Positions 10,727 to 22,398 of a stretch of 64,000 nucleotides of DNA are shown in pieces. Under the pieces are notes generated by a model. That model did no database searches. It saw nothing but the letters and a program-made list of their open reading frames with translations, and was not told the DNA's origin. Origin of the DNA: Chrysaora quinquecirrha (taxonomy: Eukaryota; Cnidaria; Scyphozoa; Semaeostomeae; Pelagiidae); contig JACTAT010000290.1 of the NCBI GenBank assembly GCA_014526335.1, positions 362,579 through 426,578 on the forward strand, read 5' to 3'. Within the stretch, counting starts at the first letter, position 1; every line of letters starts with the position of its first letter. Made by a program: the position numbers and the translations under genes.

Positions 10727-11758
10727 CAGAATTTTGGGGTGGCGCCAGGTGGGGGCTAGGGGGGCTACAGCCCCCTCGTCGGGGAACTCAAGCCCCCCAT
10801 CGGGGAAAATGCTTCCGCTATCGGGGAAGTGCCGACGGATGACTTCTTTCTGTCACTTTGACTCCTTTTCCGGTTGTTGATAAAGTTAATTTAGATGCAA
10901 GGAATAGATAACAACGCTCAGCCCAACATCGATCTCCTAACTTTCTTGACGAGAAATATTAATAGCCTTTCCAGACCTATTTCAAGTCGAAAAAGACGCC
11001 CTCTGCCATGAAGTTGTAACATTCGCGTGTTTGTTAAAAGGAAAGAAGGAAAATGAAGCCCCATCATCCTTGGTAGAGCTTCAAAGCTATCTTGTAAAGC
11101 TAAAAACTGCATTTCTATGAGCTAGAGCATCTAACGCTGATAGTGTGCACGCTACTAGTCTTGTCAGCTGAATGTGAGAGAAATTTTAGTTCGGTGCGTC
11201 TAATGAAGAATCACTTGCGAACAGTAATGAAAAACGATCACTTTGAGAGTTTGATGGCGTTAGGGATCCACAGTGAAAGGCAGGGGCTGATTTAGAGGGG
11301 GGTCGAGGTATTTTTGACAACCAACCAAAAGATAGGCAATTATCAATTGATGCAAACGCCAAAATTAACTTTAATGCACTACGATTTCTAGCGTTTCTTG
11401 TGCCAAAATGGGTAATTATCTTAGGAAGTTATGCTCCCCAGATGCTTGGAAATCGCATCTAAGGGCATCCAGAATTTAAAATTTTTCTTGGGGAGTACCC
11501 CCAAACCCCTGGGGCTACACACTTTCAGCGTTAGCTGAATTGGCCTTCGGCCAACTTGCCCCTGAAAGGGGAAGCAGAATTAATCTGGAAATGGTTGCCA
11601 ATAGATTCAAAGCTATGCACCGTCGTGAACCAATAAAGACCAACACGATATGAAAATAAGGAATCTGGTCAAGCATAGATACGAATATGTTTTTACGTTA
11701 TAAGCCCCCTCGTCGGGGAGACTAGCCCCCTTTTCGGGCAAAAGCTAGCGCCACCCTG
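10727..11758 (+). mobile_element. Decayed hAT-type DNA transposon
   Basis: The right end, reverse-complemented, begins CAGGGTGGCGCTAG. The left end has CAG, six extra bases, then GGGGTGGCGCCAGG and a GGGGGCTA tract. Both ends also carry GCCCCCTCGTCGGGG-like hairpin sequence. Inside is a broken hAT C-terminal dimerisation region (separate entry). The 8-bp flanks AATTTTGT and ATTTGTGA are only similar, so a target duplication is uncertain. The BEL LTR begins four bases after the right end. Confidence 0.65.
10900..11290 (+). pseudogene. hAT transposase C-terminal (hATC dimerisation) fragment
   Basis: The clearest part, at about 11,150-11,285, reads VLSAECERNFSSVRLMKNHL followed by RTVMKNDHFESLMALGIH. 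This matches the hAT family pattern of SAECERSFS-like, LR/MK...LRT and LMAL..IH motifs. The upstream part is frameshifted and contains stops. The DDE catalytic region is missing, so the fragment cannot be active. Confidence 0.7.
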
Positions 11759-11761
11759 ATT

Positions 11762-12017
11762 TGTGACGAATGTTTTCCGAACTGAACATTTTAACATTTC
11801 ATTGTTCGTTTGACCTTTTCATTGATTATTTTGGACATTTCAATTTTCTTTGTTTTATATTTAATCGCATTGTTATGTTACGTAATAAAAATACAGTCCT
11901 CTGGAAGGCAAGAAACCACGCGTCTTTTCTGTTGTTATCAAAACTGGAATAAAATCTTATAGATATGGCCAACAAGACCATAAAGTATACAGTCGTACAA
12001 CAGAAAGATATTTCACA
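11762..12017 (+). repeat. 5' LTR of BEL/Pao retrotransposon
   Basis: It starts TGTGACGAATG and ends TTTCACA, with the canonical TG...CA ends. It is 256 bp and pairs with the 262-bp copy at 16,871-17,132. By eye the copies differ at roughly a dozen sites plus a 7-bp insertion (CAGTAAG) in the 3' copy. An AATAAA motif lies near 11,884, inside both LTRs. The divergence implies the insertion is not recent. Confidence 0.9.
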
Positions 12018-12022
12018 AGGAT

Positions 12023-12583
12023 GACTCTGAACCTCAAGGGAAAACCCTAGATGCCAAATTGATCAAACTGCCTATTACAAAGTATGATGGGGACCCTTTA
12101 AGGTGGTTATAATTTTGGGAACAATTCAATATTGCTGTAAATTCAAGGAGGCTTGAAAGTGTTGTAAAATTTTCCTATTTAAGAGAATACCTAACAGGGA
12201 GAGCAGCTGCAGTAATTAGAGGCATTCCTACTAAAGCAGAGAATTATGAAATTGCAGTAGAAAAGTTGAAAAGGGAGTATGGAAGTGATGCTAAGGTACG
12301 CAGTGCTCACATAAAAGCAATTCGTGATATTCAACCACTGCAAAGCACTCAGAATCTACCCAAGCTACGCCAGTTTTATGAAACAGTTGTCGCTATTTAT
12401 GCCTCATTAGAGTCCTTGGGTTATGAAAGTCACATTATGTGCTTGGTAGAAGAAACAATAATGAAGCTGCCAAGAATTGCAAGGTATGAAATTACTAAAG
12501 GAGACAGTGATTGGTCCAAATGGGGTTTCAAAAGCTTCTTGGAAAAATTGAATGAATATCTCAGAGCCTGTGAAGATATATAG
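12023..12583 (+). pseudogene. BEL gag region, interrupted
   Basis: The frame reads IKLPITKYDGDPLRWL, then a TAA stop at 12,110-12,112, then FWEQFNIAVN and LREYLTGRAAAVIRG. The KYDGDPLRW...F motif and the helical stretch after it are typical of BEL and related gag proteins. After 12,583 the frame changes before the zinc knuckles. The element cannot make an intact gag from this copy. Confidence 0.85.
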
Positions 12584-13640
12584 CCAACATCTCAATCTCA
12601 ACCAGACACAGGGAAACGGGAGATATCAAAACCATACCAAGCAAGATCAAAGGCAGAAAGCTCAACAAAACCTCAACACCACAAGCCTAACAAGAAGCTG
12701 TGTCTACTGTGATGAAACAGAACATCGTTCAACTGAATGCACAAAGCTCAAAAGCCCTCAAGAGCGCAAGGAATTCTTACAAAGAAATCATCGTTGTTAC
12801 AATTGCACTGGCACAAGACACGTCACAAAAGAGTGTAGAAGCACAAGAACATGCACTCATTGCCACGAACGACACCATTCATCGATTTGTAAGAAGCAAA
12901 CAGAGATAGAACGCAAAGAACCAAGTCTTCATATCACTAATGGCCCTGTTGCTTATCAAACCGTCCAGGCGAAGATTGGTGGAATCTTATGCAGAGCATT
13001 ACTAGAGAGTGGGAGTGGAAAGTCCTATATAACTAAAGAGCATGCAAGAAAACTGGATAACAAGCCAATCAGAGAAGAACCACGAGTGATAGGGACTGTA
13101 AATGGAGATATGCTGGTCCAATGTCCATTTTATGAGCTTGATGTACAAGGAGTAGGAGAGAAGTCCCAAACAAAGTTCAAAACACAGTTTGCAAGATTAA
13201 ACATCAGTGTTCTATCAGCCATACCTAACGTGCATCCTGAAACAGCCAAAGCAAATTACAGCCATCTACAAGATATTGAATTCTTAGACACATCAACAAA
13301 AGAGATCCTACCAATTCATGCCATATTGGGAGTGAAAGATTATGCTTACATAAAAATGGCAAATATCAGAAAAGGGAAAAAGGGAGACCAAATAGCAGAA
13401 GAAACAGCCCTTGGTTGGACATTAATGGGACATCTGGGAGAAGCTAAAGAACAGAAAACCTATATCAATCTTACTATCAACAAAGAAACAACAATTCAGG
13501 AAGATTCTAGAAGATTGTGGGACCTTGATGCTCTTGGGATCAAGGATGATGAAGAAGCTTATGCAGATTTCAAAGATTCAATCAAACAAAATGAAAATGG
13601 GCGATATTGTGTTAATTCGCCCTGGAAAAAAGGAACCTAA
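12552..13640 (+). pseudogene. BEL zinc knuckles and aspartic protease with altered active site
   Basis: Residues 50-63 (CVYCDETEHRSTEC), then CYNCTGTRHVTKEC and a CTHC...C motif give three CCHC-type knuckles. The protease region follows with AKIGGILCRALLESGSG. In this family the active site is normally LLDSG or LDTG. Here the catalytic Asp position is Glu (codon 13,005-13,007), so the protease is probably inactive. The frame ends at a stop just before the reverse transcriptase part. Confidence 0.85.
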
Positions 13641-13643
13641 TAT

Positions 13644-14491
13644 TTGCCAGACAATAGTAGCCTTGCTGAACAAAGGGTCAAAAGTCAGTTGAGAAGAATG
13701 GGCAAGCAACCAGAACTTCTGGAAGAATACAATAAGATCATACAGGAACAAGAAGAGCAAGGTATTATTGAACCAGTCCCAGAGAAGCCAGATGGAAATC
13801 GCATACACTATGTCCCACACCATTGTGTCATTCGAGAACAAGCTGAGTCAACAAAGATTCGGATCGTTTATGATGCTTCTGCTAAAGAGAGAAAGTATGC
13901 CAAGTCTTTGAACAAATGTTTACACGTTGGTCCAGCATTACAGCCACTACTCTATAACATACTACTCTACTACTCAGATTACGACTGCATCGAACAGTGC
14001 TCATTGGTGATATCAAGAAAGCATTTCTTCAAATCGAATTCGTACCAGAAGACAGAGATGCACTACGCTTCCTTTGGGTTGACAATATCAAGGATGAGCA
14101 GACAAAGATCAGAGAACTACGTTTCAAGAGAGTTATATTTGGTGCAGGACCAAGTCCCTTTCTACTTAATGCTACGCTACATCATCACCTCAAGAAATAT
14201 GATACTGATCCAGCATTTGTGAAGCAAGTTCTAAAGAGTCTCTACTGTGATGATTTCGTTGGAGGAGCAGATACACCCGAAGAGCTACATGAATTGAAGA
14301 TAAAGCTTGAGCAACGATTAAAAGAAGCAAAATTCGACATGCACAAATGGAAGTCCGATGAACCACAGCTTACAGAAGAATGCTCTACAGAAGAAGCAAA
14401 CTCAACAAAGGTTCTTGGCATTCAATGGAACACATCGACAGACAAAATGTCCATCAACTATTCGAGTGTAGCAGAAAATGAACACAGTTAA
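13644..14491 (+). pseudogene. BEL reverse transcriptase, frameshifted
   Basis: The first frame carries KIRIVYDASAKER and then shifts near 13,990 into a second frame with LIGDIKKAFLQIE, RVIFGAGPSPFLLN and YCDDFVGGA (catalytic YCDD at 14,243-14,254). The D-rich metal-binding motif is intact, but the two halves lie in different frames and a stop closes the second at 14,491. Confidence 0.88.
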
Positions 14492-14514
14492 ACACAAAGA
14501 GGCATTCTTAAATC

Positions 14515-15630
14515 GACAGCCTGAATCTTCGATCCTCTTGGAATTGCAAGTCCTGTAACAATCATAGCAAAGATAATTTATCATGAAGTTTGTCTAACAA
14601 AGGCTGGTTGGGACACTCAGATCTCATCAGAACAAGTAAAATCATGGGAAACATGGATAAGAAACATTTCAAAGCACCCAGAACTCGAATTCAACAGATG
14701 TATCATCAAGTATTCTGAAGAACCCATATCAGATATCAAACTACACGGATTTGCTGATGTCGGTCTTAAAGCATGTGCTGCAGTAATCTATCTTGAGATA
14801 ACACAATCTAGTGAAACATATGTTCAGCTTCTAACAGCCAAGTCAAGAGTGTCAAAGCCAGGACTAACAGTTCCCCGATTAGAATTCATCGCAGCCCAGA
14901 TGCTTACCAGAATGATAAAACAAGTCAAAGAAGCATTGGAAGAAACAAACATTTCAGAACTCCACGCATGGAGTAACAGCAAAACAGTATTGTGCTGGTT
15001 AAACAACAAGGGTGAATGGAAGCAATTCGCGCGTCTTAGAGTTGATCAAATCTTACAAGAAGCAGACCTTAATTGGCATTATGTCAACACTCTTGATAAC
15101 CCAGCAGATATCGCATCAAGAGGCATGCATATTCAACAGCTTGCATCAAATCAACTTTGGTGGAATGGTCCAACATGGTTATCCGATCAAAGCAGCTGGC
15201 CGACCTTACCAGACATAGGAACAACAGAAGAGAGTGAAGTTGAAAAAAGGAACCTAACAACGACAGCAACGGCAGTAGATATACAACATGAAGGTTTAGA
15301 ATCAATCATTGATCTTCAACGCTATAACAGTCAGCACAAGGTTATTCGAATCACTGCCTGGATAGATCGATTTATCAACAATGTTCGAAAGAAAAATCAA
15401 ACACATAGTAATAGTCTCAGCACTGAAGAAATTAAATCAGCAGAAATAAAGTGGATACAACATATACAAACACAAATCAAACAGCAGAACAGCTTTCAGC
15501 AGTTACAACAACAGCTAAACCTCAAGGAAGAAAACGGTATCCTGAAATGTCATAGACGTTTGAAGCATGCAGAAATTGAAACAAAACCAGTTTTTTTGCC
15601 ACGGGATCATGTTTCACAGAGTTGGCAATC
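14515..15630 (+). pseudogene. BEL RNase H-like region
   Basis: After an early stop the frame reads DIKLHGFADVGLKACAAVIY, PRLEFIAAQML, HAWSNSKTVLCWL and LDNPADIASRGM. This is the usual BEL/Pao order. The first acidic motif, commonly FADAS, is FADVG here, and the usual WSDSK-type motif is WSNSK, losing an expected Asp. Both changes suggest decay. Confidence 0.8.
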
Positions 15631-15639
15631 AGAGATGCC

Positions 15640-16857
15640 CATCACAGAGTAATACATCTAGGAGTTTCGACAACTTGAGCAGAGCTGCGTGAAAGATATT
15701 GGGTACCTAGGCAGGTTGTTAAGAAATTCATAAGGAACTGTCTAACTTGTAACAAGCTAACATCAAAACCTCTGTCACCAGCAGCTACAGCAGCATTACC
15801 AGAATGCAGAGTTAAACTAGGACATGCATTTCAAACCATCGGTGTTGATTTTGCTGGTCCATTTTACTGTTCGAATGGGAAAAGGACCTCAAAGGCTTAC
15901 GTCACCTTATTTACATGCGCTACATCAAGAGCCATACACATAGAGCCAGTTCAAGACAAGTCAACTGCAACCTTCAAGCAAAGTCTTAAATCTCTAATAA
16001 CAAGACGAGGTATGCCATCAAAGATGATATCAGATAACGCTCAAACGTTTAAGTCAACTGCTAAATGGCTGAAGAAACTCAAGAACAGTGATGAAGTAAG
16101 CAATTTCTTAGGATCCAAAAGCATCACCTGGCCATTCAATGTCGCACAAGCACCTTGGTGAGGTGGCTTTTTTGAGCGCCTCGTTGGACTCGTTAAGTCA
16201 TGTCTAGTCAGAATCTTAGGTCGAGCTAAAGTCTCATTCAAAGAATTCAAAGAATCGTTGTTAGATATCAAAGCCGTTTTAAATAATCGACCATTAACTT
16301 TCATTGATGAGGATTTTGGACCTGAAGCACTTACTCCAAACCATTTGATACACGGGCGCCGTATACCTACCTTAGCATGGGAGCAGCCTGATAGCAGCGA
16401 TGAAGCCGACGCAACAAAAAGGCTTAAGTATCTGCAGAAACAACTCGATCACTTCTGGAAACGATGGAGTCGAGAATACGTCGCTAGTCTACGTGAATTT
16501 CATCGAATGAATTCAAAGGAATCAGAGAAATCGCTCAAGATTGGAGCTATTGTATTGATCAAACAAGAAGGCGATTCAAGATGCAACTGGAAATTCGGAA
16601 GAATCACGCGATTGATTAAAGGACAAGACGGAGTTATACGAGGAGCCGAACTTAAAGTAGCTACAGGTGAAAGAGTAAATATAATCGAACGACCGTTACA
16701 AAAACTATGCCTTTTGGAACTTTATGCTGAAGAAGAAGAAGCAGTTAAGAAGACATTCCCCGGTCTGGACAGAGATATACATCGAAGCACAAGAGACGCT
16801 GCTGCAGCCGCGAAATGCAGAATTACAGACATTGCAGAAAATCAGGACGTTGTCTGA
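15640..16857 (+). pseudogene. BEL integrase with a stop in the catalytic core
   Basis: An N-terminal zinc-binding remnant (HHRVIHLG, NCLTCNK) is followed by TIGVDFAGPF, SDNAQTF and GGFFERLVG, which hold the D, D and E of the integrase triad. Between the second D and the E, APWWGG has become APW, stop, GG: the TGA at 16,159-16,161 is one change from TGG. The C-terminal part (VLNNRPLT, GRITRLIKGQDG) is open. Confidence 0.9.
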
Positions 16858-16870
16858 TTTGGGGGGAGAG

Positions 16871-17132
16871 TGTGACGAATGTTTTCTGAACTGAACATTT
16901 TAACCTTTCATTGTTCTGTTTACCTTTTCATTGTTTATTTTGGACATTTCAATTTTCTTTTTTTATATTTAAGCGCATTGTTATGTTGCGTAATAAAAAT
17001 ACAGTCCTCTGGAAGGCAAGAAACCACGCGTCTTTTCTGTTGTTATCAAAACTTGAATAAAATCTCATAGATATGGCCAACAAGACCATAAAGCAGTAAG
17101 TATACAGTCGTACAACAGAAAGATGTTTCACA
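16871..17132 (+). repeat. 3' LTR of BEL/Pao retrotransposon
   Basis: It starts TGTGACGAATG and ends GTTTCACA. A G-rich polypurine-like tract (GGGGGGAGAG) lies immediately upstream at 16,861-16,870, as expected for plus-strand priming. The downstream flank is LINE coding sequence. The 5-bp flanks of the two LTRs (TGATT and GCTTC) do not match, so no target duplication is present. Confidence 0.9.
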
Positions 17133-19005
17133 GCTTCCTTTCTCATACACCGCGCCAGTCATGATGTTATTTTCCAGTCCCCTTTTCCTAGCAATATGCC
17201 CAAAATATCTTAGCTTCAGTTCGTCTGCACGTCTCAATAGAGTTAACGGTCTTCCTATTTTTCTATTATCCATAAATTTGTCTTAAATTCTGTCCAGCTC
17301 ACACGTAAAAGTCTCCTATAACACCAGATATAGAAACTGTCCAGACGCTTCCTATCGCTTTGCTTCATTGACCAGCATTCCGCACCGTACAATGCTATTG
17401 AAAAGACCAGACTATCAAGTAGGCGTAGCTTTAGATATTTCCGTATACTTCTGTTTTTCCATATGTTTGCTAAAGCTATGCATGCTGATTTTGCAACTGC
17501 TATTCTTCTCTTAATTTCCTGGGTATCATCTTGATCGTTATCAATTCTGCTGCCGAGATATACAAAATTATCAACAAAATCTATTTTCGAGTTTCCAATT
17601 AGTAATACGTCGGCATCAACTAGACCATCTCTGTCTACTTTCATGGCTTTGGTTTTCCCTGGATGCAGAATAAGACCCATTTCTCGACTGAACATATCAA
17701 CTCTACTTAACAGTACCTGTAGATCGTCAATATTTTCTGCTAACATAACAACATCGTCTGCATAACGTAAATCCCTGATTGTTTGTCCGCCAACACTTAT
17801 ACCATGAGTATAGTTTTCTAGGACCTTCCGCATTATTACTTCTGTATATAGATTTAACAGGGGCGGTGAGAGCCCGCAACCCTGCCTTACTGCTTTGAGA
17901 ATTCTAAACCATTCGATGTTTCCATAAGCAGTTCTAACACATGCTTCCTGCTGATCATACAGTTTCTTTAGGAGGTTCACAATGTGCACTGGAAAGTTCA
18001 TATCTAATAGGCTCTGTCAAAGTACATTATGATTCACAGAGTCGAACGCCTTCTTATAGTCGATAAAAACCATGTATAGAGGTTTCTTGTGGGTTCTATA
18101 TTTTTCGATTATTTGTTTCAGATTGAATATTTGGTCCCTTGTCCCTCTACCGGGTCTAAAGCAAGCCTGGGTGTCTGATATTTCTTCCATTGTCTTATTG
18201 TGCATCCGGTTTGCAATTATTTTCAGCAATATTTTACTAGAATGGGATATGAGTGAGATTGTTCGGCTATTGTTCACTGCTCGGTATCACCTTTTTTCGG
18301 AAGAACAACAAATATTGATCGAGTAAATTCGTCTGGCCAGGATTCTTTGTCCCAAATAGAGCAACAGAGTTTGTGTAGTACTTTGGCGCATTCTTCTTCC
18401 CCTAGCTTCAAAAGCTCCGCTGGAATTTCATCAATACCAAGGCTTTTCCCATATTTAAGCTGCTTGATTGCCAGTTTAACTTCGTCTAATAAAGGTTCGG
18501 GTTCTTTCGATGTTGTAGTAGGTATTTCTATGACTGGTTGTCCATTATCTTCCTTTTTATACAATTCTTCACAGTATTGTTTCCATCGTCTTTTTATGTC
18601 GCTACCCTCGGTTAGTACTGTACCATATGTATCTTTAACAGTGTCCAATTTCGGTTGAAATCGTTTCGGTATATTTCCTACGGCCTTAAACATTTCCCTG
18701 GAGGAGCCCAAATGACCCATTTGATATATATGTGGCACTGTTTTTCGATATTATCAGACAAATCATGTTTTATTGACCTCTGAACTCTGCTATTCAGATC
18801 ACTATATGTGTTTAATTGGTCTTCGGTGATTAGCCCTGTATCACGCACCCTGCGCCTGTCTTCGATGAGTTTTACTGTATCATCTGTAAAAAAGTGTACA
18901 TTTTTCTTTCCTGTTTTCCTTAGATATTGTTTGGCCGTTGTAATGGTTGTATCTCTAAACATCGTCCATAGTTCGTTCGGTGTTTGTTCTTCTTCAGTAC
19001 TATTT
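17133..19005 (-). mobile_element. LINE (non-LTR retrotransposon), reverse transcriptase part, RTE-like
   Basis: Minus-strand frames in order give FTDDTVKLIEDRRR, WKQYCEELYKKEDNG, YGKSLGIDEIPAELL, VFIDYKKAFDSVNHNVL, AVRQGCGLSPPLLNLY, DLRYADDVVMLAENI, GLILHPGKTKAMKV, FVYLGSRID and LRYFGHIARKRG. The catalytic YADD is present. Frames are broken in at least three places. The endonuclease domain is missing, and the C-terminus is cut at the BEL LTR junction. RTE-like is inferred from motif style. Confidence 0.88.
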
Positions 19006-19007
19006 TG

Positions 19008-20485
19008 TAGTAATTTGGTAGATGCGAAGTAGGAGGGCTATCTTGAAGTAGCGTGGAAGGATATCATCACTAATATGGAGGATGTTCCGTAATGAGAGGG
19101 TGTCCCTAAGAAATGTGGAGAGTGAGCAGTAATGTGGAAGGATATCTTGTAGTAATGTGGAGGACTATTTATCAGTAGTGTTGAGGATGTTGAGTAATGA
19201 TGAGGGCTATCTTACAGTATTGTGAAGGGTGCGAAGTAATGCGGAGGGCTATCTTTCAGTAATGTGGAGGGTTATCTTTCAATAATGCGGAGGATATTCA
19301 GTAATTCTGAGGGGCTATCTTGCAGTAATGTAGTAGATGCGGACTCGGATGTGGAGTAATGTGCATGGCAATCTTGAAGTATAGTAGAGGGCTATTTTCA
19401 GTAGCGTGGAGGGATATCATTAGTAATATGGTGGATGTTCAGTAATGTGAAGAGCTATCTTCAAGTAATGTGGAGGGTACACAGTAATGTGGAAGGCTTT
19501 CTTGCGATAATGTAGTAGATGCGAAGTAATGTTGAGGGTCTTCTTGAAGAAACGTAGACGGCTATCATCGATAGAGTGGAGGGAAATTGTCAGTAATGTG
19601 AAGGGTGCCGAGTAATGTGGAGTAATATCTTAAAGTAGCGTAGAGGAAAATCTTGAAGGCTATCATCAGTAACGTGGTGGGCTATGTTGCGATAATGCAG
19701 TGGATCCGGAGTAATGTGAAGGGCTTGGCTATCTTTCAGTAATGCGAAGGGTCCGAGGTATTGCGGAGGGCTATTTTTCAGTAAGGTAGAGGTCTATATC
19801 AGTAATGGTGAGGATGGGGAGTAATGTGGAGGGCTATCTTGCAGTAATGTGGATGATGTTCAGTAATATCGGGGGCTATAATGAATGTAGTAGATGTAGT
19901 AGATGCGGGGTAATATGGAGAACTATCTTAAAGAAACGTAGAGGGCTATCATCAGCAGTGTGGAGGGATATCATCAGTAATGTTGAGGGTGCGGAGTAAT
20001 GTGTAGGGATATCTTGAAGTAATTTGGAGGGATATCATCAGTAATGTGGAGGATGGGGAGTAATGTGGAGGGCTATCTTGCAGTAATGTGGATGATGTTC
20101 AGTAATATCGGGGGCTATAAAGTAGTAGTAGATGTAGTAGATGCAGGGTAATATGGAGAACAATCTTGAAGAAACGTAGAGGGCTATCTTCAGTAGTGTG
20201 AAATGATATCATCAGTAATGTGGAGGGTGCGGAGTAATGTGGAGTGATATCTTGAAGTAATGTGGAAGCCTATCATCAGGGATCATCAGTAATTTGGAGA
20301 GCTATCTTGCAGTCATATGGTGGATGCGGAGTAATGTGGAGCGCTGGGCTCTCTTCGAGTAATGTTGTCCATACGAAGTAATGGGAGGGCGGGCTGTCTT
20401 GAAGTCATATGAAGGGCTATCAATAGTAACGTTGAGCGTTTAGGGAATCGTCAGAAATGTGGAGGGTGCGGAGTTATGTGGAGGA
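19008..20485 (+). repeat. Minisatellite of degenerate GTAATGTGGAGGGCTATCTT units
   Basis: About 1.5 kb consists of alternating variants of GTAATGTGGAGGGCTATCTTG, GTAATGTGGAGGGTGCGGA and GGATATCATCA blocks, roughly 20-30 bp each. Two larger blocks beginning near 19,799 and 20,038 match each other over about 200 bp, a higher-order period near 240 bp. No protein coding is plausible. It begins where the LINE ends. Confidence 0.88.
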
Positions 20486-20521
20486 ACCGGATGGTCAAGA
20501 AGAGCTCCTGTAGCCGCCTAT

Positions 20522-20613
20522 TTACTGAACATCCTCAATATTACAGCGAAAATCCCTCCACATTACTATTGAAGATAATTGATCATTACTGATCATCGTC
20601 CACATCCACATTA
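20522..20613 (-). repeat. Inverted copy of the minisatellite units
   Basis: TTACTGAACATCCTC and CCCTCCACATTACT are reverse complements of units in the array to the left. A short stretch of non-repeat sequence separates the two orientations. The array therefore ends in an inversion that could fold back. Confidence 0.75.
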
Positions 20614-20812
20614 CGAGTGGTTTTGTCTGAATTCAACAATTCAAGCTTTTCTCTGCAAATCATTCCCATTTGGTTTGACAGTTATTAACAAGCTAAATAT
20701 CAAAATGAATCTAGATATGTAGAATGGCTTCTTTATAAATCATTAATTGGAAGGCGGAAGTTCCAAGTGAGCCGCGGAGCGAAAAAGCCCGCGCGGAAGC
20801 TACAGTACTTAC

Positions 20813-21004
20813 ATTCAGTAAATGACTTCTTATCACTCTTCATCAAGAAAGATGTACAGATTTCTTTTGTCTCGTTGTCCTTTCCTTGCATGTAAACCTC
20901 ATCTGCTTGTTGAAGACTTAGCTCAAGAATCGTTTCGTCGAACATAGACTGAATGTCTTCCTTAGCACTTGATAGGGTTATCTTCATATTAGAGCCATCA
21001 GCAA
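20813..21004 (-). CDS. Exon 10: start of the helical part
   Basis: The acceptor is aatttag before TTGCTGAT; TT completes the codon whose first G comes from exon 9 (Val). The donor GTAAGT after GAAT leaves phase 1, joined by exon 11. The peptide runs ADGSNMKITLSSAKEDIQSM, then ILELSLQQADEVYMQGKDN and ICTSFLMKSDKKSF. It marks the change from the Gly-rich beta segment to helices. The following intron is 11.6 kb and full of transposons. Confidence 0.88.
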
Positions 21005-22152
21005 CTAAATTCAGAAGAATCAATAAAATTCTCAAAATTTAGTCACTTGATCCAAAGGATTAAATAATAGAAAAAAGGAGCAAAGTACAAATGCTCATTT
21101 ATGCCTAAAGCGAGCTCGGTTTAATAATACCATTGGCAAATGTAAAGTATCATTGTATGTATGTTAAAAGGTCCACTTAGAATCAAGACAGGCCATGTGC
21201 CGGTAGCCCTTGTCTCGGTCCTTTTTGAAAGAGATGAGCCTGAATTGCGTTTTATACGGATGCAGACGATGGTACTTTAATTTCAGTGAAGCTGTACATC
21301 GTCAAAATTAGCCAACATATGGAAAGGCGTACGCCCAGTAACAGTTATAAAATAATTATGAACAGGAAGCATGGCCGACAAGCTGCTGTCACATCCGGCA
21401 CTGAACCCCAGATTTGCAGTGCCGCGAGAATTCAGTTTTTAACCACTCCACATAAAATTGCATGTGCAGAAAATTAAGTTTCATTTGAAAAAAGCTTTCA
21501 TTGAAGAACAAACGTTTATGTAAAAAAATATTGAAAATTTGGCTACATGCGAGGTTGATAAATGGTTTTTAATTAGAACAAAAGAAATAGCTTCTGAAAA
21601 AGTTATGAAAATCAAGAGGAGGGTAAGAAAGCTTTGAAAAGCTTATGAAAATCAAGAAGAGGGCAAGACAACCTCTTGGTTAAATGTTGTTATGGTACAA
21701 AACTGTTTCTTTGCTTCTGTTTGGTGTTTATTTTGTTAAAATTGAGCTTCAACGTTCTGAGAGATTTTTCAAGTGCTAAACTCTGTCTTGTATAAAAATT
21801 CTTAAAAGGCGGAATAGTAATTCTCACTCTCCTCAATGTCTACTCACCTAAAAACCAAAAACTACTATGACCAAAAACGGCTATGAACAACGATTAGGGA
21901 GTTTTTTATGCTTCTCTTGAGCAATGTGATCTTTTTTATACAATTTTGAACTCGGGGTCGCTTATGGTACCAAAAGAGCAAAAGAGCATGTTAAAAGATT
22001 GTTTTAGATATACTTGAAGAAACAACATTATTGATATTTGCTTTGAATAACTAACATGTTTGATAGTTTTTGATACACTGGATGCTCAAGAATATCACAA
22101 TTTTTAGCTCAGATGTTCAGATGTTCCATCAGTTGTATAATACCACAGCCTT
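21005..22152. other. Intron sequence, no gene seen
   Basis: A short direct duplication (AGCTT..GAAAATCAAGA.GAGGG..AAGA) occurs near 21,605-21,670. No other structure or coding potential was recognised. Confidence 0.45.
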
Positions 22153-22398
22153 CAGTTCCCCTAAATTTTGAACCGGGATTTGGGGTCAGTTGTATAGCAA
22201 CACTAAAGTCTCCACATCACGGGTCTCGAAGAAAGTTGATTTCAAGTCCACAATTGCTGGTAATCATCAGATATTCTGTCAGGCTTCTGCATACTCTAAG
22301 AGGCCCATGCCTGATAGCTCCTTCCAGATTTAGTTATTGCCATTTGACCAAGGTATTATTTTCCTTCCACACATTTCTGCATTTGGTTACATGGTTAA
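22153..22398 (-). pseudogene. Decayed third kringle exon
   Basis: The minus strand aligns by eye with the kringle exons at 36.8 and 46.3 kb: VTKCRN at the start, then TKSG-like, CQAW-like, GLDSNYCRNP-like and RF-like blocks in shifted frames. The second Cys codon is TAT (Tyr), the YCRNP block reads FLRDP-like, stops occur (TAA near the start, TGA after the RDP block), and the closing Cys pair is gone. It lies in the intron between exons 9 and 10, away from the intact kringles. It is a dead exon duplicate. Confidence 0.82.

Larger units (their letters stand above)
12018..16870 (+). mobile_element. Internal region of a degenerate BEL/Pao retrotransposon
   Basis: The order gag, zinc knuckles, protease, reverse transcriptase, RNase H, integrase matches BEL/Pao elements. 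The reading frame is broken by at least two stops and several frameshifts. With its LTRs the element is about 5.4 kb and fills the middle of the intron between exons 11 and 10, in the opposite orientation to the host gene. Confidence 0.9.
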
